A stretch of DNA of 64,000 nucleotides from Acidobacteriota bacterium. GTDB taxonomy: Bacteria; Acidobacteriota; Terriglobia; Acidiferrales; UBA7541. A program made the position numbers and the translations under genes. The stretch is taken from positions 1 through 64,000 of the forward strand of contig JABCZK010000011.1 in assembly GCA_013289695.1 (NCBI GenBank). The letters are read 5' to 3'. Each line of letters starts with the position of its first letter. Position 1 is the first letter of the stretch. This document shows positions 54,268 through 63,887 of the stretch, in pieces. The notes under the pieces were generated by a model, which was given only the letters and a program-made list of their open reading frames with translations, made no database searches and was not told the origin of the DNA.

Positions 54268-54978
54268 TTAAATCGCAGGTTGGTCGGGGAGGAAGATGCG
54301 GTCGTAGATTACGCCGGCCAGGACGCCGCCTAGCAGGGGGCCGACCCAGTAAACACCGTGGTTCGTCCAGTGATTGCGCGTGACGAGGGCGGGGCCGAAG
54401 GCGCGAGCGGGGTTGACGGCTGCGCCGGTGAAGGGGAGGCCGCAGAGGGCGTCCACGGTGACGGCCAGGCCGATGGCGAAGCCGGCTACTTTGTTGAAGG
54501 CACCTCTGGCGTCTACGCTCGTGGCGAAGAAAACGAAGACGAGGAAGAACGTCATCACGCCCTCGAGGAGCATGCCGTGCAGGCGAGTGAAATCAGGCGC
54601 GAGCGCTGGTGTGATGGAGCCGAGCGCTTCGGGGCGCCAGCTGGCGTCCGGTATGATGACTACGAGCGCGTAGGCGGCGGCGACGGCGCCGAGAAGTTGC
54701 GCGATCGCGTAGAGAAGAGTTTGCAGGGTGCTCAGGCGACGGCTGACCCAGAAGCCCACGGTGACCGCGGGGTTCAAGTGGCCGCCGGAAATGTGTCCGA
54801 TGGCGGTGACCATGATGGCGACGGTGAGGCCGTAGGCCAGGGCGAGGCCAAGGATGGTGATGCTGCCTTGTCCGGAGGAGCGGAGGTATTGGTCGGCGCA
54901 GAGAGCGCCGGCCGCGAAGAAAACGACGGCGAAAGTGCCGAAGAATTCGGCCAGCAATTTTTGGGTAAGGCTGTACAA
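54268..54978 (-). CDS. MIP-family aquaporin
   Basis: 236 residues from TTG 54978, with GGGAG six bases upstream. Six membrane helices and both pore motifs: NPA at 69-71 (SGGHLNPAVTVG) and NPA at 189-191 (GAAVNPARAFGPAL). The residues after the second NPA (ARAFGPAL) and the short loops point to a water channel (AqpZ-like) rather than a glycerol facilitator, which has Asp after the second NPA motif (NPARD). Inner membrane. Confidence 0.9.
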   Translation of the reverse strand: MYSLTQKLLAEFFGTFAVVFFAAGALCADQYLRSSGQGSITILGLALAYGLTVAIMVTAIGHISGGHLNPAVTVGFWVSRRLSTLQTLLYAIAQLLGAVAAAYALVVIIPDASWRPEALGSITPALAPDFTRLHGMLLEGVMTFFLVFVFFATSVDARGAFNKVAGFAIGLAVTVDALCGLPFTGAAVNPARAFGPALVTRNHWTNHGVYWVGPLLGGVLAGVIYDRIFLPDQPAI

Positions 54979-55108
54979 GCGGCGCTCCCAGGAAATGCGC
55001 GGCGCGATGCGTTTGAGGCTAGCGTGATTGCGCCGCGCGCGATTCTACTGAATTAACGGAGCCAGGTCAAAAGAAGGGCGCGCGATTTCGGGGCACGCGC
55101 AGAGATCG

Positions 55109-56053
55109 CTAACGAACGGCGACGGCGGGAACGCCGACTGGGGTTAGCCAGTTGTGGCGGTCGGTTTTTTTGCCTTCGACGAGGGCGAAGAATTCGTCTT
55201 GGATGCGCTTGGTTATGGGGCCGCGGGAGCCTATGCCGATCTTTACGCGATCAATGGAGCGGATCGGGGTGACTTCAACCGCGGTGCCGCAGAAGAAGAC
55301 TTCATTCGCGATGTAGAGCATTTCGCGGGGGATGATTTGTTCGACGACGGGAATGCCCAGATCGCGACAAATGGTCATGATCGAATTTCGAGTGATGCCG
55401 GGCAGCGCGGAATTTGATAGCGGCGGAGTGATTACTGTGTCGCCGGACACGATGAAGACATTTTCGCCCGAGCCTTCGCTGACGTAGCCGTTGGTATCGA
55501 GGGCGATGCCTTCGACGTAGCCATTGGCGCGGGCTTCCATGCGGATGAGCTGGGAATTCATGTAATTGGCGGCGCACTTGGCCATTTGCGGCAGGGTATT
55601 GGGCGCGGGACGATTCCAGGAGCTGACGCAGACGTCCACGCCATTGCGCAGGCCTTCTTCACCGAGGTATTTTCCCCAGGGATAACAGGCCATGTACACC
55701 TCGATGGGGCAGCCGGCGGGGTCCACACCTGCTTCGCCATAGCCGCGCAAAACCACCGGGCGAATATAGCAGGCGCCGATTTTGTTCACGCGCAGTAATT
55801 CCAGATTGGCATTGCAGAGTTCCTCGAGATTGTAGGGAACCTCCATTCGGTAGATGTAGGAGGAATTCAGCAGGCGCTGCATGTGTTCTTTCAGGCGGAA
55901 GACCGCCGGACCTTGTTCGGTATCGTAGCAGCGAATGCCTTCGAAGACGGCGGAGCCGTAGCTGACGACGTGAGAGAGGACGTGAATTTTGGCGTCGTCC
56001 CAGTTGATGAACTTGCCGTCGTGCCAGATCTTTTCAGTCTTTGGAATGGGCAT
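55109..56053 (-). CDS. ilvE: Branched-chain-amino-acid aminotransferase
   Basis: 314 residues from ATG 56053 (the frame runs on to 56245 without family similarity). Fold-type IV PLP enzyme; the cofactor Lys159 lies in LPQMAKCAANYMNS at the same number as in E. coli IlvE. SEGSGENVFIV (phosphate-binding), SYGSAVFEGIRCY and the EVFFCGTAVEVTPI region are intact. It performs the last step of Leu, Ile and Val synthesis with glutamate as amino donor. No ilv genes adjacent. Confidence 0.95.
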   Translation of the reverse strand: MPIPKTEKIWHDGKFINWDDAKIHVLSHVVSYGSAVFEGIRCYDTEQGPAVFRLKEHMQRLLNSSYIYRMEVPYNLEELCNANLELLRVNKIGACYIRPVVLRGYGEAGVDPAGCPIEVYMACYPWGKYLGEEGLRNGVDVCVSSWNRPAPNTLPQMAKCAANYMNSQLIRMEARANGYVEGIALDTNGYVSEGSGENVFIVSGDTVITPPLSNSALPGITRNSIMTICRDLGIPVVEQIIPREMLYIANEVFFCGTAVEVTPIRSIDRVKIGIGSRGPITKRIQDEFFALVEGKKTDRHNWLTPVGVPAVAVR

Positions 56054-56191
56054 GGGGTGCTCCGTACGTAAAAAATATCTAAAAATGGCTACCAGGGCAG
56101 AGTAGAGCACCGATGGCGTGGTGTCAATCTGTCGCGGGTGGTGTGTGCCGAGGCGAGATGCTCCAAATTGGACCAACAGACGATGGAGAAA

Positions 56192-56227
56192 AGCACCACA
56201 GATCGATACAGATAAAGGCACTGATGA
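56192..56227. repeat. Dispersed intergenic repeat fragment
   Basis: AAGCACCACAGATCGATACAG then ATAAAGGCACTGATGA, related to 52827-52859. Followed by an A-rich stretch up to 56290. Confidence 0.38.
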
Positions 56228-56298
56228 AATCGAAAACGAAAACAAGAATGAAAACTAAAATCTAAACGACAACAATATCAACAAAACAAAAATGCGGA

Positions 56299-58773
56299 CT
56301 ACTCTTCGCGCAGGGCGACTAACGGATCTACGCGCGTGGCGCGGTGGGCTGGGATGAAGCAGGCCAGGAGCGCTACGGCGCTTAGTAGCGCGGCGATGGC
56401 GATGAATGTTACGGGATCGGTTGGTTTCACGGCGAAGAGCATGGAGCGCAGGAATTGCGTCAGCAGCAGTGCACCGAATAATCCCGCTGCGAGGCCGAGA
56501 GCGACCAGGACCATGCCTTCGCCGAGGGCCATGCGCAGGATGTGAGATCGCTGGGCGCCGAGGGCGATGCGAATCCCGATCTCATGGGTGCGCCGGCTGA
56601 AGGTGTACGCCATCACGCCATAAATTCCGATGGAGGCAAGCAGAAGGGCGATGACCGCGAAGACGCCCAGAATTTCCAGCGCGAAGCGGCGCTCGGCCAT
56701 GGACCTGGCGACCACCTCTTCCATGGAACGAACCGCATACACCGGCACGTCCGGATCAACAGCCTGAACTTCGCGCCGGATCGCGTCGCCGATGATGCCG
56801 GGATCGGCCGCCGTGTGAGCGTAGATGACTGAATTGAAATTGGGGGACTGGAAGTCAGAAAGATAAATGTGCGGGACTTCCTGGGACTCGAGTGACTCGG
56901 ATTTCACGTTGCCGACTACGCCTACGATGTTCAACCAGGTGTTGGTGGACTGGACCGGACCGAGTTTTACCCGCTTGCCGAGCGGGCTCTCGTTCGGGCA
57001 ATACTGACGGACGAAGGCCTGGTCCACGAGTGCGACGGGAAGGCCCTTGTCATCATCGGAATCAGTGAAAATTCTACCTGACAACACAGGGATCTCAAGG
57101 ACTTGGAAGTGCGCTGGAGTGACAGCGGCCGCGTCTGCCACAGGCGTTCGCTCCGCATCGGCTGGACGGCCTTCCATCATGAAGGGGATCTGGTTGCGCG
57201 TGGTCACGAGCGGCAAGCTTCCACCACTGCCAATGGCGGCTGCTTCGACGCCCGGAAGGGCTGACACGCGGCGGAGCACTTCATGCATGAAAGCAGCGCG
57301 CTTCGCAGTGGTGAAATAGCGGTTTTGGTTGGGATCGTTCGGGTACGACAGCCACATCTGCGCGGTGACCACATGATGAGGATTGAAGCCGGGACGGACT
57401 TGCAGGATTTGCCAGAAGCTGCGCAGGAAGAGGCCGGCGCCGATCAAGAGGATCAGCGAGAGCGCGACTTCGGAGGCCACCAGCGCGCTGGAGACGCGCA
57501 TCTGGCGCTTGCTTGAGCCGGAGCCGCGGCTGCCCTCTCGGAGGCTGGAGATTTGGTTCGGGCTAGCGGCCTGCAACGCGGGCGCGAGGCCGAAGATCAC
57601 ACCGGTGAAAATCGAAACCAGGAGAGCGAAGAGAAGAACGGCGGGGGAGATGGTCACTTCACTTAGCCGCGGGATATCCGCGGGGGCAAAATTCAGCAGG
57701 GCGTTTTTCAGTGCGACTACGGTAATCAGGGCGACGCAGCCGGATACGAAAGCGAGCAGGACAGTTTCGGTGAGCAACTGAGAGATGAGGCGGCCGCGTC
57801 CGGCGCCGAGAGCGAGGCGGATGGCAATCTCGCGGTGTCGTCCGGAGGCGCGAGCCAGCAGAAGGTTCGCGAGATTGACGCAGGCGATCAGCAACACGAA
57901 TCCGACTGCGGCAAAGAGTACAAAAAGTTCGGCGCGGACGTTGGAGGTGAGATCTTGCTGAACGGAGACGAGGCGAGGAGCCCAGCCTGCGGCGGCGGGA
58001 TAATCGGTGGCGTAATCGCGGGCGAGGCCAGCGTCAAACGTCGCGAGGCGAGCTTGCGCTTCGGCGATGCTCAAGCCGGGTTTGAGACGCCCGATGGTGC
58101 CTGGAAGCATGCGAACAGAACGGAGCGGCGGTGTGGGAAATGGCAGTGCGTTATAACCAGCCGCGATGTAGGCGTCTTCTTCGGTTTCTAAAGTTTTTCC
58201 CGGATGGTGGAATCCGGGAGGCATGACGCCGAAGATCTGGTAAAGGTCGCCGTCCAGCCGGATGCTCTTGCCGATGGCTTTGGGATCGCCGCCAAATTCG
58301 CGATGCCAGAAGCCGTCGCTTAGAACGACAGCGTTGATGAAGCCGGGGACATCATCTTTTTGCGTGAAGACTCGGCCGAGCGCGGGTTGCACACCGAGCA
58401 TGGTGAAATAGTTCGCGCTGGTGGCGAGGACTTCGATGCGTTCGGGCCGTTCCACGTCGGTGAGGTTCGCGGGGATGGGCCAGATCACTGCGATGTCTTG
58501 AAAAATACCGGCGCGATCGCGATAGTCCCAAAATTGCGGGACGGACATGCCAACGTCTTTGGTGTTAGAACCGCGTAGATCGTCGAATACGCGCACGAGC
58601 TGTTCGGACTGATGGAAGGGAAGCGGACGAAGCAAAACGCCGTCAACAATACTGAAGGCGGCAATATTCGCGCCGATGCCGAGGGCCAAGGTGAGAATCG
58701 CGACCAGCGTGAAGCCGGGAGTCTTAAGTAACATGCGGCAGCCGTAGCGGATGTCTTGCAGAAATGAGGCCAT
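56299..58773 (-). CDS. MacB/FtsX-type ABC permease of the acidobacterial duplicated orphan (ADOP) group
   Basis: 824 residues. N-terminal MacB_PCD periplasmic domain after the first membrane helix (PGFTLVAILTLALGIGANIAAFSIV), then an FtsX membrane block (about 285-400), a second periplasmic domain and a C-terminal FtsX block with the sequence YTFSRRTHEIGIRIALGAQRSHIL. About eight helices in all, a duplicated permease in one chain. No ATPase gene is adjacent, hence orphan. MacB relatives couple ATP hydrolysis to periplasmic mechanotransmission; substrate unknown. Confidence 0.9.
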   Translation of the reverse strand: MASFLQDIRYGCRMLLKTPGFTLVAILTLALGIGANIAAFSIVDGVLLRPLPFHQSEQLVRVFDDLRGSNTKDVGMSVPQFWDYRDRAGIFQDIAVIWPIPANLTDVERPERIEVLATSANYFTMLGVQPALGRVFTQKDDVPGFINAVVLSDGFWHREFGGDPKAIGKSIRLDGDLYQIFGVMPPGFHHPGKTLETEEDAYIAAGYNALPFPTPPLRSVRMLPGTIGRLKPGLSIAEAQARLATFDAGLARDYATDYPAAAGWAPRLVSVQQDLTSNVRAELFVLFAAVGFVLLIACVNLANLLLARASGRHREIAIRLALGAGRGRLISQLLTETVLLAFVSGCVALITVVALKNALLNFAPADIPRLSEVTISPAVLLFALLVSIFTGVIFGLAPALQAASPNQISSLREGSRGSGSSKRQMRVSSALVASEVALSLILLIGAGLFLRSFWQILQVRPGFNPHHVVTAQMWLSYPNDPNQNRYFTTAKRAAFMHEVLRRVSALPGVEAAAIGSGGSLPLVTTRNQIPFMMEGRPADAERTPVADAAAVTPAHFQVLEIPVLSGRIFTDSDDDKGLPVALVDQAFVRQYCPNESPLGKRVKLGPVQSTNTWLNIVGVVGNVKSESLESQEVPHIYLSDFQSPNFNSVIYAHTAADPGIIGDAIRREVQAVDPDVPVYAVRSMEEVVARSMAERRFALEILGVFAVIALLLASIGIYGVMAYTFSRRTHEIGIRIALGAQRSHILRMALGEGMVLVALGLAAGLFGALLLTQFLRSMLFAVKPTDPVTFIAIAALLSAVALLACFIPAHRATRVDPLVALREE

Positions 58774-58986
58774 TTTGGCTCCTTCTTTGCGCGAAGCGAA
58801 CGGACCCGTGCGGTTCGTGAACTAAGACGTGGGAAGTTATTTTTGTGTTAGCGGCGCGATGAAATTTTGTTGCGATTGCGGTGTGTGTGTTTGTTCCGCG
58901 CTGTGCGGAGCGTCCGTTGCTGGGACGTGAGTCCCTAAATCAGACAGGTTCGTGGGGTTGAGGCGGGCAGCTTCGTGGAGGACAGC

Positions 58987-59424
58987 TCAGCGACCGGTGG
59001 CTTGCGCGCCACGCAGAACCATGCAGGTAGAGGAGGACCGCGCGACTAGAACGCCCGAGGCGTTGGTGATGTCACATTCCACCAAACCGACGGTGTTGCC
59101 GCGTTTGACGACCTTTCCGACGGCGCGCAATTTTTCATTCCAGACGGGGCGCAGGAAATTGATCTTCAATTCGAGCGTGGTGAAGGATTCGCCGTCTTCC
59201 AGAGTAGCAGCGAAGGCGACGCCCATAGCGGCGTCGGCGACATCGCAGAGAACTCCGCCGTGGAGAGTGCCCATGGGATTTCGGTGTTTTTCGCTGGATT
59301 CGAAGTCGAAGACAGCTTCGCCAGGCTTGACGGCGACCAGCCTGAATCCGATGAGTTGAGCAATCGGGGGAGCAGGGACCTCACCGCGGATCATGCGCTC
59401 GAGATTTTCCAGTCGTTCGGTCAT
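58987..59424 (-). CDS. PaaI-type hotdog-fold thioesterase
   Basis: 145 residues. Hotdog fold with the signature HGGVLCDVADAAMGVAFA (residues about 54-71; Gly-Gly and Asp are the active region) and SFTTLELKINFLRPV. Members hydrolyse acyl-CoA or aryl-CoA, including phenylacetate intermediates. The substrate is not evident. Cytoplasmic, alone on the strand, followed by the ion channel gene upstream. Confidence 0.85.
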   Translation of the reverse strand: MTERLENLERMIRGEVPAPPIAQLIGFRLVAVKPGEAVFDFESSEKHRNPMGTLHGGVLCDVADAAMGVAFAATLEDGESFTTLELKINFLRPVWNEKLRAVGKVVKRGNTVGLVECDITNASGVLVARSSSTCMVLRGAQATGR

Positions 59425-59517
59425 GGGTTGTTCCTCCGGCGAGAAATAATCGTGCGGGCCTGAATGATTAGAGTCGCGGCTAGCGGGAAAGATGCCGGAG
59501 AATAATCCAGAGGAACA

Positions 59518-60648
59518 CTAGAAGTGATCCTCAATGTCGTTGGCGGCGTGGCCGCGGCCGGAAGCACCGGAGATTCGACCCCAAGCGCTGGTTTTCCAGT
59601 TTTCAGTGATGTTACTCGCCAGAATCCAGGGCGGCAGCTCGACGTACAGGTAGCGCGCGAGGGAGTGTATGTACGGCTCGTACATATCGCGCAGCTCTTT
59701 CAGTTTTGTGTAAGAAGCCTCGTCGTTGCGGAGTTGATAGCCGGCGTGCTCAAGGCTCGCGTACATGCGCGCGAGTTGCTCGGGAGGCAAACGGTCAGGT
59801 GCAGCAGTGACCGACTTGGCGAAGAAGACCTGCGCCAGATCCGCAACGGTGTGGCGGCACATAGCGAAGGTGAGCCGCGCTTGACGCGAACAAGGGTTAT
59901 CGGATGTGGCGATCAGCAGAGCCGTGGAATCAAGAATCGTGGCGAGAGCCGCGAGCCAGGACTCATTGGAGTGTTGCGAGCGGAAGTAACTGACAACGGG
60001 ATAGGAGATGTGACTTTCCAGCAGCTCAGCAGACCAGTGCTCCCAATCACGGAACAGGATCAGCAGAGCGTCGAGGCCATGAGGGCCGGCGTGACGGAGA
60101 AGCAGTTCCGTCGCGGTAGGCGGAGAGCCGGCACGCGCGTCGAGCAGAACGATGCTGACTTCGCGTTTGGAGAATGCCTGATAGATGACCGGCAGATAGC
60201 TGATGATGAGCGCGAGAAAACCGAAACCTAGACCGCTTTCAAAGATGGCGAGGACGCGTTCGACGGAAGTGTGGGGAGTAACGTCGCCGAGGCCCAGGGT
60301 GAAAAATGTGGTGCCGCTGAGATAGAAACAGGTTTCGAGCGACGGCCGGGTCGGATCGTGCGGCGTGTTGCCGTAATACAGGAAACCGAATCCGAAAATC
60401 AGGCAGGTGGCCCAGAGCGCGAACAGGATCAGCAGGGAGAGCGGGCCGAAGAAGCTGAGGAAGGATTCGCGCGTTTTTGTCGAAGGGATCAAACGCGCGA
60501 TGGCCTTGGTGGGAATCCATAGCGAGAGGTAGAACGCGCGTGTGAGCCGGAAGCGGCGGGTGACTCGGCGCGGCAGAATGATGGTTTCGAACGCTTCCAG
60601 CAGGATTGCCGCGATGATGCAGAGGCCCAGGACGACGGGAAAGATCAT
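59518..60648 (-). CDS. Two-TM ion channel protein with GLGD filter and C-terminal domain
   Basis: 376 residues from ATG 60648. Membrane helices at about 3-20 and 65-95, then a pore loop with TTFFTLGLGDVTP at the place of the TxGYGD filter, and a helix (about 145-165). Tyr of the filter is replaced by Leu (GLGD), which changes selectivity or gating. A long cytoplasmic helical region follows with no RCK motif. The start overlaps the stop of the OsmC gene (ATGA), indicating translational coupling. Confidence 0.75.
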   Translation of the reverse strand: MIFPVVLGLCIIAAILLEAFETIILPRRVTRRFRLTRAFYLSLWIPTKAIARLIPSTKTRESFLSFFGPLSLLILFALWATCLIFGFGFLYYGNTPHDPTRPSLETCFYLSGTTFFTLGLGDVTPHTSVERVLAIFESGLGFGFLALIISYLPVIYQAFSKREVSIVLLDARAGSPPTATELLLRHAGPHGLDALLILFRDWEHWSAELLESHISYPVVSYFRSQHSNESWLAALATILDSTALLIATSDNPCSRQARLTFAMCRHTVADLAQVFFAKSVTAAPDRLPPEQLARMYASLEHAGYQLRNDEASYTKLKELRDMYEPYIHSLARYLYVELPPWILASNITENWKTSAWGRISGASGRGHAANDIEDHF

Positions 60649-61076
60649 GCAGCCTGCTCCAGTACGGACGTGAGCGAGATATCGGCTCTGAAGAGGCGCG
60701 AGACCGGGCAATTGGCTTTGGCGCTGGCGGCTGCAGATTCGAACGCGGACTGCGAAATTCCCGGGACGCGCGCAGCCAGGTCCAAATGTATTTTGGAGAT
60801 GGTCCATCCGGCTTCGAGTTTTTCGAGCGAGACGGTTGCGGAGACTTTAATGCTTTCCGGAGTGAAATTCATGGTGCTGAGCTGAGCGGAAAGAGCCATG
60901 GCGAAGCAGCCGGCATGGGCCGCGCCGATTAATTCCTCGGGGTTCGTGCCTTTGGCGTTTTCAAAGCGCGTGAGGAAGGAGTAGGGCGCGTTGTTCAGCG
61001 TGCCGCTGGGAGTACTGATGCTGCCTTTGCCGTCTTTCAGGGTACCGTTCCAGACTGCTGTGGCGGTGCGTTGCAT
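60645..61076 (-). CDS. osmC: OsmC-family peroxiredoxin
   Basis: 143 residues, normal OsmC length. The two redox cysteines are present: Cys57 in HAGCFAMAL and Cys123 in ANCPVSRLF. OsmC reduces organic hydroperoxides in the cytoplasm. Glu48 in NPEELIGAAHAG is the conserved helix residue. The stop overlaps the downstream ion channel start. An upstream region of 239 bases separates it from the ABC-2 permease. Confidence 0.93.
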   Translation of the reverse strand: MQRTATAVWNGTLKDGKGSISTPSGTLNNAPYSFLTRFENAKGTNPEELIGAAHAGCFAMALSAQLSTMNFTPESIKVSATVSLEKLEAGWTISKIHLDLAARVPGISQSAFESAAASAKANCPVSRLFRADISLTSVLEQAA

Positions 61077-61315
61077 GCGAGCCTCCTGTGGACAGCCAGA
61101 TTTGGCGCGACGGATTTTTCGTGGCCAGGGAGCGGCTTTCGGCCTGAATGCTACGAACTGTTTTACTCTTGCGAGAGGCTGAAATCCAGCGTTGCGCTTC
61201 CCACAATTCCGCTCGCAAGCCGGCTACGCTGAAATCGTCAGGAATTGGATGTTGCCGGAAGCCGTGTGGATTTAGATTTAAAGTGCGGCGATAGAAATTC
61301 GGAAATGATCCGGGT

Positions 61316-62227
61316 TCAATGCACGTCGGAGGGCGGAGGAGGCGCTTCGCGATTGCTGAGCGATCGGAAATTGTGCTGGATGCGCTCCAGACGATTGCCG
61401 GCGACGTTCTCGTAGATGCCGAAAACCACGAAGGGGACCAGGGCGGCGAGGGCCCAGAGCTTGGCGCTATTGGGGAATTTTGCTTCGGGTTCCCAGCGGA
61501 AGAGCCTGCGAGAGATTTCGAAGGCGACGAGCAAGCCGAGAGTGAGGGCGACGAAATCCGTGAGGACTTCGGTGGGGGTGGAGGCATTCGTGGTGGCGGC
61601 TTCCAGTCCGTTCGCCAGATAGGTGGCGGGCATGAACAGAGCGGCGCGTTGAATCCAGTGCGGGAAGATGGCGAGCGGGACGCTGGCGCCCGAGAGAAAC
61701 AGGAAGCCGGTCCAGATGAGCTGGTTGATGACTTGCGTTTCCTGCATGGTGTTGGTCACGCTGGCGACGATCAGGCCGAAAGCGGAGAACGCCGCCGAGC
61801 CGACGGTAATCAGCAAAAACACCGCCCAGAGATTGCCCCAGCCCGGCATGTGCAGCGCCCATTTGCAGGCGAGAATTTCTATGATCACTGAAGGAACGAC
61901 CAGCAAATAATTCGCGACGATGCTGGACGCGAGCATCGGCCCTGCGCCCAGGGGCGCCAGGCGGAAGCGGCGCAGGATTCCGGCTTCACGAAACATTACC
62001 AGCTGGACGCTGAGTCCCCAGAAGCTGCCCATCACGGTGAGGGTGAGGACGGCGCCGAGAATGTAGGCAATCCATCCGGTGGAGCCCTTACTAAAAACCA
62101 GCACGAAGAAAAACAGGAAGCCCAGCGGCATGATCAGGCTGAAAAACAGAAACGTGCGATTGCGCATGGCGAGGCGCACGCGGATTTTTGTGAGCGTCCA
62201 GGTATTCGTGATGGGGTTGGAGGCCAT
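61316..62227 (-). CDS. ABC-2 type permease
   Basis: 303 residues with six membrane helices. N-terminal NTWTLTKIRVRLAMRNRTFLFFSLIMP and REAGILRRFRLAPLG are typical ABC-2 permease segments, and TNTMQETQVINQLIWTGFLFLSGASVPL is the later conserved block. C-terminal tail ends EAPPPPSDVH. It begins 2 bases after the ATPase gene stop, so the pair forms one exporter, like drug or polysaccharide efflux systems. Confidence 0.88.
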   Translation of the reverse strand: MASNPITNTWTLTKIRVRLAMRNRTFLFFSLIMPLGFLFFFVLVFSKGSTGWIAYILGAVLTLTVMGSFWGLSVQLVMFREAGILRRFRLAPLGAGPMLASSIVANYLLVVPSVIIEILACKWALHMPGWGNLWAVFLLITVGSAAFSAFGLIVASVTNTMQETQVINQLIWTGFLFLSGASVPLAIFPHWIQRAALFMPATYLANGLEAATTNASTPTEVLTDFVALTLGLLVAFEISRRLFRWEPEAKFPNSAKLWALAALVPFVVFGIYENVAGNRLERIQHNFRSLSNREAPPPPSDVH

Positions 62228-62229
62228 TT

Positions 62230-63150
62230 TCAGTCCCTCAGCCTGCGGCCGGTCAGCTCGATGAAGACGTCTTCGAGAGAGGGCGAGAACATTTCCAGGC
62301 TTTGCAGTTCGTTGTTTTCCGCTTCCAGTTGTTTGACGAGCGCGACGATGGTCCGGGGAGGAAGCGTTGAATGCAAGATGTAAGTACCTTCAAAGTCGCG
62401 GCAATCGGCGACGCCTTCGAGCGTGCTGAGAACGCCGTTCGTGAGAGGCCGCGCGAGGCGGACTTCGATGCGCGTGGTCCCAGCAGAGGAATGTTTCAGT
62501 TCGCGCGGCGAGCCGGTTTTGATGATGCGGCCGTAGTCCACAATGGCGACGCGATCACAGAGGCGTTCAGCTTCTTCGATGTAGTGGGTGGTGATGAGCA
62601 CGGTCTTCTTGTCTTTGCGCAGTTCCTCAATGATGTCGTAGATTTCGCGGCGGACTTGCGGGTCGAGGCCGGCGGTGGGTTCGTCGAGAAACACCACTTG
62701 CGGATTATTGACGAGCGCCATGGCTAGGGCGAGGCGCTGTTTTTGCCCGCCGGATAGCTGGCTGTAGAAAGCGTCGCGCTTTTCCTCGAGCTGAAAGCGT
62801 TTCAGCAGAGATTCGGTGTCGGCGCGGCTGGTGTAGAAGTTTGCGAATAGGTCGAGCGCTTCCTTGACGCGCAGTTTGTCCGGCAGGGAAGTGGACTGCA
62901 GCACGGCGCCGATTTTCTGCTTGAACTCCGAGCCGGCTTTTTCGGGATCGAGGCCGCAGACGCGTGCCGTGCCGCGGTCGGGCGTGCGCATACCTTCCAG
63001 GATTTCGACGGTGGTGGTCTTTCCCGCGCCGTTGGGGCCCAGCAGACCGAAAACCTCACCCTCTTGGACGGAAAAGCTGAGGCCGCGGACGGCTTCGACG
63101 GCGCCATAGCTTTTGAACAGGCCTTCCACTGCGATGATCGGTTCCGGCAC
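62230..63150 (-). CDS. ABC transporter ATPase
   Basis: 306 residues from GTG 63150, which has GAGGA eight bases upstream; ATG 63180 in frame is an alternative. Walker A GPNGAGKTT, signature LSGGQKQRL, Walker B VVFLDEPTAGLDP and H-loop LITTHY are intact, with the DrrA/NodI-like C-terminal extension. Energises the permease encoded immediately downstream. Confidence 0.92.
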   Translation of the reverse strand: MPEPIIAVEGLFKSYGAVEAVRGLSFSVQEGEVFGLLGPNGAGKTTTVEILEGMRTPDRGTARVCGLDPEKAGSEFKQKIGAVLQSTSLPDKLRVKEALDLFANFYTSRADTESLLKRFQLEEKRDAFYSQLSGGQKQRLALAMALVNNPQVVFLDEPTAGLDPQVRREIYDIIEELRKDKKTVLITTHYIEEAERLCDRVAIVDYGRIIKTGSPRELKHSSAGTTRIEVRLARPLTNGVLSTLEGVADCRDFEGTYILHSTLPPRTIVALVKQLEAENNELQSLEMFSPSLEDVFIELTGRRLRD

Positions 63151-63188
63151 GAAAAATGTCCTCAGTGATTGTGGAGCCATCTTCTATA

Positions 63189-63551
63189 TCACACTCGTGA
63201 TTTCGGCGCGACTCGGCGGGAGGGTCTGCGTTTTGCTTGGCGAGGTTTAGTGCGCGATTTTGGCGACCAGGCGAACAGCTTCATGTCAATTCTTGCGCCT
63301 GCGAAGGGCACACCTTCGCTGGCGAGGAGGCGGCGCTGCAGGCTGGCGTGCGGTTCCGGCATTGTTACTTTGCCGCCTGCGCCAATAACGCGATGCCAGG
63401 GAATGCCCCGGCCGTTCGGAGTTGCCGCCATGGCATAACCGACGGCGCGAGCGCCACCGGGCAGGCGCAGGGCTTTAGCAAGCTCGCCATAAGTAGTAAC
63501 CCGACCGCGCGGAATTAGTTTCACGAGCCGATAGACGGGATCCCAGGACAT
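63189..63551 (-). CDS. Alkyltransferase-like protein (ATL)
   Basis: 120 residues. It has the MGMT/Ada C-terminal fold: VTTYGELAKALRLPGGARAVGYAM and then PWHRV at 51-55, where Trp52 stands in place of the alkyl-accepting Cys of PCHRV. Such ATL proteins bind O6-alkylguanine in DNA without transferring the group and hand the lesion to nucleotide excision repair. The C-terminus is a basic tail (SRTKPRQAKRRPSRR) that may bind DNA. Confidence 0.85.
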   Translation of the reverse strand: MSWDPVYRLVKLIPRGRVTTYGELAKALRLPGGARAVGYAMAATPNGRGIPWHRVIGAGGKVTMPEPHASLQRRLLASEGVPFAGARIDMKLFAWSPKSRTKPRQAKRRPSRRVAPKSRV

Positions 63552-63887
63552 TTTCCACCTCTCATGACAGTTTAATCGAATTGTGGCGGCGCTGCGGCAT
63601 CAACGTGGTGCAGAGGGTTTGCGCTGTGCAGAAGCCCTTGGATGAGCGGCGGGAACGATGAAATCTAACTGCGATGGTGTCAAATAAATGAGGCGTCACG
63701 CTGGAAACGAGCGCCTGCCAGCGCTGAGAACGCTGCAACGAGTAATGACGGATACGATACAGTGCAGACAATCCAACCGTTCGTACTATTGCTCTCGTAG
63801 TGGACCACCCATACACTACGTATCAGCATCTAAGTACGTAGTCGTGCAGAGCATTTTAGAACTTGCCCCGCTCGAAGAGGAGGTGTT
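63552..63887. other. Divergent intergenic region
   Basis: About 336 bases. A plus-strand frame at 63688-63972 overlaps the better supported gene at 63888 in another frame and lacks domain features. No clear promoter or hairpin. Confidence 0.4.
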
